This document shows positions 6,823 to 12,276 of a DNA stretch of 17,872 bases, piece by piece. Under the pieces are notes generated by a model. It did no database searches and had not been told where the DNA came from. It saw only the letters and a program-made list of their open reading frames with translations. The first letter of the stretch is position 1. Every line of letters begins with the position of its first letter. Where the stretch lies: positions 1 through 17,872 of the forward strand of contig JAEDFS010000039.1 in the NCBI GenBank assembly GCA_016297895.1, in the 5' to 3' direction. Both the position numbers and the translations under genes were made by a program. The DNA is from Marvinbryantia sp. (GTDB lineage: Bacteria > Bacillota > Clostridia > Lachnospirales > Lachnospiraceae).

Positions 6823-7746
6823 TTACCCGCATTTGGAACATGGCTTCCATCCCTTCAATTCTGATTCCGACACTTCCTTTACATTCCTCTTAAGCCCGCT
6901 GCAGTGAAGAGAAGAATGATATTTATCCCCGTAATCTGTGATGTACACAGAGCTCACCGCCGCAGAGCCGCACTTTTCACAGGCGTGATATTTACCGCCG
7001 GAAGCATTTCTCTGCTTGGCCAGTTCACTTTTTGAGACTGTCTTTAAGGACAGTCTGATATGGGTACAGTCGGCATCCCGATGATAGACCCTGCCGGTGG
7101 TTGTCACATACACCATCTTTTCTTCCTGCTGCTCCCCGGCATCCTCATTTTCTTTACCGGAGCTGCCTGCCCGGCCGGTCCATGCCCGCACCCTGGCTCT
7201 TAAAAGAGCAGTCACTTTCGGCAGGGGGATCAGCGTCCCGCTTCGGTCAGGAATATAGGAAACTGCCAGATCAATGATCTCACTGTGGCTGAAATCAGAC
7301 TGCAGCAGTGTAATCCTTCCAAGCTCTGATGAAAATCCGCTCTTTTTAAGGATCCGGTTCTTTGCATATGCCCCGGACAGCCCTCCCGTCAGCAGTTCCG
7401 CCCCCACGCCGTCCTGTGACATCGCTCCCAGTTCCTTCAAACAGGCATAGGCAGCCATATCCTTGGCTGTATCCTGCATCCCTGCCAGAAGTGCGCCGGA
7501 CACCAGCATGATCTTTGCAAAGGCAAGGATCCCCAGCATGGCAAAAAGAAACATGGGCAGGACACAGGCGGTCTCCAGCGTAAGGCTTCCCTGTCTTCTT
7601 TCCGTACGGAAGATGACAGGAAATCTTCTTTCCCCTGCAGATCTTCTGACGCTGTAATTTCCGGCCGGGAGACTACACGCTTCCTTTCTTTTTGATTCTA
7701 TCCTGTTGTTTCTGTCCTCATTTCTGCAATTTCGGGGAAAGAACAT
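6823..7746 (-). CDS. TadE-like pseudopilin with two C-terminal Cys-rich repeats
   Basis: A 307-residue protein with a 50-residue basic N-terminal stretch, then the pilin-like helix SLTLETACVLPMFLFAML (about 54-86, conserved Glu58), an extracytoplasmic middle region, and a charged linker around 193-210. Two related repeats end the protein (about 212-260 and 267-307). Each has the pattern VY(V/I)T..G..YH....C, then K.VS.SEL, then CxxCG. Candidate metal ligands are C227, C256, C259 and C282, C303, C306 plus nearby histidines, so each repeat may bind zinc or form disulfides. The repeats resemble the small Ada-like metal-binding fold found at ends of secreted proteins; this is by eye only. The start follows GAGGAGGTGATC, an almost perfect anti-16S match. 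Confidence 0.75.
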   Translation of the reverse strand: MFFPRNCRNEDRNNRIESKRKEACSLPAGNYSVRRSAGERRFPVIFRTERRQGSLTLETACVLPMFLFAMLGILAFAKIMLVSGALLAGMQDTAKDMAAYACLKELGAMSQDGVGAELLTGGLSGAYAKNRILKKSGFSSELGRITLLQSDFSHSEIIDLAVSYIPDRSGTLIPLPKVTALLRARVRAWTGRAGSSGKENEDAGEQQEEKMVYVTTTGRVYHRDADCTHIRLSLKTVSKSELAKQRNASGGKYHACEKCGSAAVSSVYITDYGDKYHSSLHCSGLKRNVKEVSESELKGWKPCSKCG

Positions 7747-7760
7747 TTCCGATCACCTCC

Positions 7761-9305
7761 TCAATACGAAAAGCTCCCCCAGATCTCATAATCCTGCACT
7801 GCTGTTCCTGTTTTTAAAAACGCACCGGAAACTCTCAGGAATACAGCCGGAATGCAATACTCTGCCTTTGCCTTCACCTTTGTCACCATATGATCCGCCC
7901 GGAAACTTCCCAGCCCCGGTCTGGTTCTTACATATCCTTCTATCAGATCCAATGCTCTCATCGGATACTTTCCGCTGCTTCCCATCATAAACAGGATCTG
8001 CAGATATTCCTCATAGGACAATCCGCTGCCGCCGGACCCGTCCACCCGGTCCAGCATTCCCACCAGTCCCGGAATCTGAGACAGGGAAAGCTTCCAGGTA
8101 TCTGCCTCTTTTAACAGCGGTACTTTCCCCCCTGCCAGAAGCTCCCGCACATCCAGAAGACTTTCCCCGCAGGCCCAGGCCAGAATCAGCGCATAACTGG
8201 TCACCGTCTGCACTCCGGCAACCGGGATCCAGCCGGTAAGAAGCAGCGCCATGGCATCCGCCTCCTGTTTTTTCAGAGGATCATTCATCAGGTACAGAAA
8301 ATTCGCTCCCTCTCTCATCAAAAGCAGCCGGTTGATCACACTTTTCAGATTCTTTTCATCGCTTTTTTTTCCACACAGGATATATTCCAGTTCATAATCC
8401 AGTACTCCTTCCTTCTTTTCACTGCAAAACTGAGAAAACCTCCCGAACAGGTATTCCTGGAACAGAAGATCCGCCGTAAGTCCGCTGTTTTCCTTTTTCA
8501 CAGGCAGATTTCCCTTCTTTTTCCATCGGGTGGATGGAAGATTCCAGCTCAGCTTCTTCTCCGAGATTTTCTGATCCCCCAGCATCAGTTTTACCAGTCC
8601 TCTCTTTTTCAGTTCTCCGATGACCGCCAGGGGATTTTTGGAATCCGGCACCTTCACCGCCTCTGTCTCCGGCACCAGTACCTCCCCGTTGTTTTCCTCT
8701 GCTTCTATCTTTTCCTGTTCTTTTTTCTCCTGTTCTATTTTCTTCTGCTCTTCCTCCAACCGCTTCATCTGCTCGCTGACTGTCTTTTCCCGTTCCTCAT
8801 AAAGCTTTCCGGCTTCCTCCATTTTCCCGGCATTTTCCCGTCTCTTCAGCAGTTCACTGACCATTTCGGTTCCCATATTCTCCTTCATAAACCGTACAGC
8901 CTGCTGATAAAACGCAGCCCCTTTCTCATCCGTAGCCAGCTGAAACCCCAGGATCTGAGTCTTTTCCAGAGTCATGCGAAAAGGATCAAAGCCCTGTAAC
9001 AGCAGCCCTTTTCCCGGCTGGATGTTGTATTCCATATATTCCGTAAGACGATCATTCAGTTTTTCTTCTCCGAAGCTTCCTGTCCCTTCCGCCCCGTCCA
9101 GAAAAAATACGTCATATCGATCCAGTACCCCTTTTTCATAGGAACCAAACAGGGAAAAGAGTCCCATATCCAGTGCCGCCGCTCCCTTTGCACGGCATCC
9201 CTGGATTCTGGCAGATTCCACAGCGGTACAGAGAAGGGACAATAACAGTACGCTGATCAGACTCAAAAATACAGTAATTGCCCCCTGGCATCTGTACGCT
9301 TTCAT
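7761..9305 (-). CDS. DUF5702-family membrane protein of the Tad locus
   Basis: A 514-residue protein recognised by position and by its start, MKAYRCQGAITVFLSLISV, with one membrane helix at about 9-26 followed by a large extracytoplasmic body. Residues ~155-204 are a highly charged Glu/Lys/Gln coiled coil. The C-terminal half has several hydrophobic stretches but no motif I recognise. DUF5702 proteins are commonly found in clostridial Tad operons and are presumed assembly or anchoring factors; no reaction is known. I chose the ATG at 9305 (GGGGAGG six bases upstream) over the GTG at 9320, which abuts its own ribosome site. The gene lies 18 bases after flp, so the two are co-transcribed. Confidence 0.72.
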   Translation of the reverse strand: MKAYRCQGAITVFLSLISVLLLSLLCTAVESARIQGCRAKGAAALDMGLFSLFGSYEKGVLDRYDVFFLDGAEGTGSFGEEKLNDRLTEYMEYNIQPGKGLLLQGFDPFRMTLEKTQILGFQLATDEKGAAFYQQAVRFMKENMGTEMVSELLKRRENAGKMEEAGKLYEEREKTVSEQMKRLEEEQKKIEQEKKEQEKIEAEENNGEVLVPETEAVKVPDSKNPLAVIGELKKRGLVKLMLGDQKISEKKLSWNLPSTRWKKKGNLPVKKENSGLTADLLFQEYLFGRFSQFCSEKKEGVLDYELEYILCGKKSDEKNLKSVINRLLLMREGANFLYLMNDPLKKQEADAMALLLTGWIPVAGVQTVTSYALILAWACGESLLDVRELLAGGKVPLLKEADTWKLSLSQIPGLVGMLDRVDGSGGSGLSYEEYLQILFMMGSSGKYPMRALDLIEGYVRTRPGLGSFRADHMVTKVKAKAEYCIPAVFLRVSGAFLKTGTAVQDYEIWGSFSY

Positions 9306-9323
9306 GACATTCCTCCCCACTCC

Positions 9324-9503
9324 TTAAATACTGCTGCTCTGACTTATGATTTTTTTGAAAATGTTGTTTACCAGACTGGTAAGCTGATTTTTAAAGATGA
9401 TCACAAGACCAATGAGAACCACGATGATCAAAATGATCTCCACTGTGCCGATTCCATCTTCCTCCTCATGAAGCCGCCTGAAAAACTGTTTTACATGTGT
9501 CAT
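9324..9503 (-). CDS. Flp1-type type IVb pilin (major Tad pilin)
   Basis: A 59-residue prepilin. A basic leader (MTHVKQFFRRLHEEED) ends in the cleavage region G-IGTVEIILIIVVLIGLVII, with the conserved glutamate in TVE five residues after the glycine and an unbroken hydrophobic helix. A short amphipathic tail ending SQSSSI follows. This is the size and layout of Flp pilins that polymerise into thin Tad pili after leader removal by TadV. The start at 9503 is nine bases from AAAGGAGG; the in-frame GTG at 9512 lies inside that ribosome site and was rejected. Confidence 0.87.
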   Translation of the reverse strand: MTHVKQFFRRLHEEEDGIGTVEIILIIVVLIGLVIIFKNQLTSLVNNIFKKIISQSSSI

Positions 9504-9553
9504 ATTTCTCACCTCCTTTCCCGTCAGAACGTCCTGTCATCTTCCATCTGATA

Positions 9554-10933
9554 TTAAAACGCCATGACTGCAGGAACCATCAGTATGACCATCACCACAA
9601 TCAGCATCAGGATCATGGGCAGAAGAAGCTTTGTCCCGGCTTCTTCTCCCAGTTTTCTGGCAAGCTGTCTCCGTGTGTCCATCGCCTCCCTTGCTTCTTT
9701 TTGCAGCACCTCTGTAAGCCCCTGAGAACCTTTCTGAAGTCCGGATGCCAGCATCGTTCCAAGCTTCACATAGCAGGTCTCCCCGCATCGCTTTCCAAAT
9801 GCCTCATAGGCTTCCCTCTCCGGGATCCCGCTCTGCATCTCATAGCAGGCAGCAAGCATTTCCTCATACACTGCTCTTTTCTTCGGATGTCTTTGATCCC
9901 GGTATCCCATAGCGATCCTGGAAAATGCATTCTGCATGGTAAGTCCCGCCTCCAGCAGAAGACTCAGTTGAAAAAGAAGACCCGGATAATCCATCAGCAG
10001 CTGCCTCGCTCTCTCCTTTTCTTTTTTTCGGTACTCCTGCTCTCTGGCCAGGTACATCGCCGCTGCCGCAAGCAGCGTCACTGCAAGACAGATTCCCACT
10101 GTGGAAATCTCCGATTTCCTCCAGGAAACCTTCTTTCCTTCTACTTCCAGAGGCAGAGTAAGCTCTGACTCCTCCGCCGTAGCTTCATCCGCTTCCTTCA
10201 CTGCTTTTCTCAGCTGATACAGAAGCTCCTCCCGCTCTGTCCTCACAGGCGGATACACATGCAGTGCCCGCTCGCAGATCCACTCCCGGTCTTCACAGAT
10301 CAGGATCGCCTTTAACTGAAGGATCGCTCCCTCCCCGGGGATATCTTCAGAGAGAAGCCCCGTTTCATCTACCAGTTTCTCCGGTTCCCGGATCCATTGA
10401 ACTGTGATTCTGCCGTCAAAAAGCTCGGAAGGAAGCTCGATCTGCCCCCGCACTTCATCCGGGGAAGGATTTTCTCCGAGTATGATCTGATCCAGCTCTT
10501 CTGCCGCCCGTTCCAGCAGCTGCTGCTTCTCTCCGTCGGTAAGCTCCCGTTCACCTACTTCCACAGAAATGTCTTCCGGACCTTCCAGTCCCTCGATCTC
10601 TGCCTGAAGCCCCCATGTCAGGTTTCCTTCCCCCTTTTCCGGCCGGGATAACTGGCCGGTCCCCGGCAGTTCTTCCGCTCCCGGCATGACGATCTGAATG
10701 AGAAGTGTGATTCCAAGTCCAAGAAACAGGATCAGCAGGGCATCTGCCAGTTTCTCTGTCTCCAGATCCTCCTTCGGTCCGCCTGCCAGGCTCAGTTTAT
10801 TTCTGAGAAAACTGGCACTTCGGAAAAATGGCAGTTTCCATGCAGGCACCTTTTTTTCGCCGGTAATCTCCACCTGTCCGGACAGAAGAAAAAGGATCCC
10901 CAGCATGCCCAGTATGATAAAATAAAAAACCAT
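9554..10933 (-). CDS. TadC-like platform protein with a large extracytoplasmic insert
   Basis: Inner-membrane assembly platform of the Tad system. The C-terminal part (about 310-456) is a type II secretion system F-type domain: MDYPGLLFQLSLLLEAGLTMQNAF, then ALSGL-like and KGSQGLTEVL segments, and a final membrane helix LLLPMILMLIVVMVILMVP. Ahead of it the protein has membrane segments at about 3-18, 63-83 and 276-295, with about 190 residues between the last two. That segment is acidic and strand-rich, and contains ITVQW...GLL...AILQLKAIL...ALHVYPP, loosely like bacterial Ig-like repeats. Typical TadC proteins are near 300 residues; this one has 459. AGGAGG lies six bases before the ATG. It partners with TadB just upstream. 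Confidence 0.82.
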   Translation of the reverse strand: MVFYFIILGMLGILFLLSGQVEITGEKKVPAWKLPFFRSASFLRNKLSLAGGPKEDLETEKLADALLILFLGLGITLLIQIVMPGAEELPGTGQLSRPEKGEGNLTWGLQAEIEGLEGPEDISVEVGERELTDGEKQQLLERAAEELDQIILGENPSPDEVRGQIELPSELFDGRITVQWIREPEKLVDETGLLSEDIPGEGAILQLKAILICEDREWICERALHVYPPVRTEREELLYQLRKAVKEADEATAEESELTLPLEVEGKKVSWRKSEISTVGICLAVTLLAAAAMYLAREQEYRKKEKERARQLLMDYPGLLFQLSLLLEAGLTMQNAFSRIAMGYRDQRHPKKRAVYEEMLAACYEMQSGIPEREAYEAFGKRCGETCYVKLGTMLASGLQKGSQGLTEVLQKEAREAMDTRRQLARKLGEEAGTKLLLPMILMLIVVMVILMVPAVMAF

Positions 10934-10978
10934 CTCTTCCTCCTTTCCTTCTGCACGGGTGTCTGCGCCCGGCTGTCG

Positions 10979-11719
10979 TTATACATCAATATCCACGATT
11001 TTCCTTCCCCATACCCAGGCCGCCCCATAGACCAGAAGGCATATCGTCATCACTGCGATTCCCGCAGGATTGTGATACATCCCGTCCAGAAATCCCGGCG
11101 AGACCAGCTGTACATAGAAAAGAATCATTGCCGGCACCAGACTCATAATATTCTGCTCCAGCCTCTTTGCTGACAGGCAGGTCTCGATCTCTCTCCTTGT
11201 CTCCTCTTTCTGACCAATGTTCCAGGCCGTATTTCTGATAATAGACAGGAGATTTCCTCCGGTCCGCTTGGCAGCAGAAAAGATCTCCGAAAAGCTTAAG
11301 ATCTCCTCTGCCCCGCTTCTGTCTGCCAGTTCCTGCAAAAGGTCTTCCAGATTCCGATTCATCCCCAGCTGACTGGAAATATAATGAAACTCCTCAAGGA
11401 TCATCTCCCCCGGTTCATAGATCTGTTCCAGTTCCCTGCAGGCATCCTGAAACCCATGCTCCACCGAATATCCTGCCGTCAGGGCCGAAGACACCGCACG
11501 GATTCCGGACAAAAACTGGCTTTCCAGCATCCTCCGCCTTTTGATAATAAGACTCTCACGCCTGATCCTGAAAAAATATCTCCCAAAGGGCAGTAAACAG
11601 GCAAAAGCAATCCAGGACCGGTAAAACAGATAGGCAATTCCCCCTGCCAGTAAAAGAAAAAACAGTCCATTCTCCACCCATTCCTTTTTATTGAACCGAT
11701 AGACCCGGTAATCTGTCAT
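10979..11719 (-). CDS. tadB: TadB-like platform protein (type II secretion F domain)
   Basis: A 246-residue inner-membrane protein. Two hydrophobic segments near the N-terminus (about 17-33 and 35-49) are followed by a cytoplasmic T2SSF domain (about 65-190). It shows the pattern LSGIRAVSSALTAGYSVEHGF, then a long helical hairpin with FSAAKRTGGNLLSIIRNTA, the conserved aromatic/Gly-Gly core of TadB. Two C-terminal membrane helices follow (about 190-208 and 220-238). Together with TadC it forms the platform on which the TadA ATPase acts. An AAAGGAG ribosome site precedes the ATG at 11719. Its normal upstream gene, tadA, is broken, so transcription from the native operon promoter is probably lost. 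Confidence 0.85.
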   Translation of the reverse strand: MTDYRVYRFNKKEWVENGLFFLLLAGGIAYLFYRSWIAFACLLPFGRYFFRIRRESLIIKRRRMLESQFLSGIRAVSSALTAGYSVEHGFQDACRELEQIYEPGEMILEEFHYISSQLGMNRNLEDLLQELADRSGAEEILSFSEIFSAAKRTGGNLLSIIRNTAWNIGQKEETRREIETCLSAKRLEQNIMSLVPAMILFYVQLVSPGFLDGMYHNPAGIAVMTICLLVYGAAWVWGRKIVDIDV

Positions 11720-11756
11720 GTTCTGCTCCTTTCCTCACCAAATGATCCTTCCCCAT

Positions 11757-11782
11757 CATTCTTTGGTATCATTCTTTGGTAT
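11757..11782 (-). repeat. Two tandem copies of a 13-bp unit between tadA and tadB
   Basis: CATTCTTTGGTAT occurs twice head to tail (11757-11769 and 11770-11782) in the short gap between the tadA stop and the tadB start. It looks like a slippage duplication and does not alter either reading frame. Confidence 0.9.
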
Positions 11783-11792
11783 CATCCTCCCG

Positions 11793-12137
11793 TCACAATC
11801 CTGCCCGTTCCAGCTTCATTCTCTGCTGCAGTTCTCCCTTCCGGATCAGACTGCCCTTCACCTTGTCCCCGGAATCTTCCCCCTCCTCAAAGGAAAACAG
11901 CGTATTGGTCAGGATCTCGTCTGTCTCATACCGGTACCCGGTGATCTCCACGATCTCCAGCACCTTCCTGGTCTTATCCCTCATTCTGCCAAGGTGAACC
12001 ATCACATCGATTCCTGCTGCGATCTGCCGCCGTACGGCAGACACGGGAAGCTCCATCCCCATCAGCACCATGGTTTCCAGGCGGGACAGCATATCTTTCG
12101 GACTGTTGCCATGCCCGGTGGATAAAGAACCATCATG
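11793..12137 (-). pseudogene. tadA: tadA (cpaF) secretion ATPase, 3' fragment truncated by the mobile element
   Basis: Only the last ~115 residues of the Tad motor ATPase remain. The fragment begins HDGSLSTGHGNSPKDMLSRLETMV and continues PVSAVRRQIAAGIDVMVHLGRM, RKVLEIVEITGY, an unmistakable CpaF/TadA C-terminal part. Family members read NTGHDGS here; in this window the codon before HDG is AGA, the next two still read Asn-Thr, and an in-frame TAA lies about 30 bases further up. The join is therefore between about 12138 and 12150. All of the N-terminal domain, the Walker A and Walker B boxes and the Asp/His boxes are missing, so no ATPase can be made from this piece. A GTG at 12149 could start a peptide, but it has no well-placed ribosome site. 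Confidence 0.88.
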
Positions 12138-12230
12138 TCTTGTATTCACATCTTGACAACAGTATCTTTTTAACCTCCTTTACCTATTACAAATCTATCT
12201 CCACTCGGATAAATCCCAACAAAAAGATCC

Positions 12231-12252
12231 AGATAACCGTTTGCTGTTATCT
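12231..12252. repeat. Small inverted repeat upstream of polB
   Basis: AGATAAC (12231-12237) pairs with GTTATCT (12246-12252) around an 8-base loop, ending about 24 bases before the polB start codon. It could be an operator or a hairpin in the leader. No clear promoter boxes for polB were seen in 12150-12276. Confidence 0.45.
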
Positions 12253-12276
12253 CCGGTCTGAAATGGAGAGATATAA

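Noticed and set aside
6823..7200. Ada-type DNA repair methyltransferase domain
   Set aside because: Only a small metal-binding-like repeat is similar; the methyltransferase PCHR active site and helix-turn-helix are absent and the protein has a pilin-type export helix.
11757..11782. 13-bp tandem repeat as a target-site duplication of the mobile element
   Set aside because: Both copies lie together about 360 bases inside the tadA side of the junction, not flanking the element; replication slippage explains it.
11718..12125. Plus-strand open frame opposite tadA
   Set aside because: The minus strand here encodes unmistakable CpaF/TadA sequence; the plus frame is its mirror and lacks start signals.
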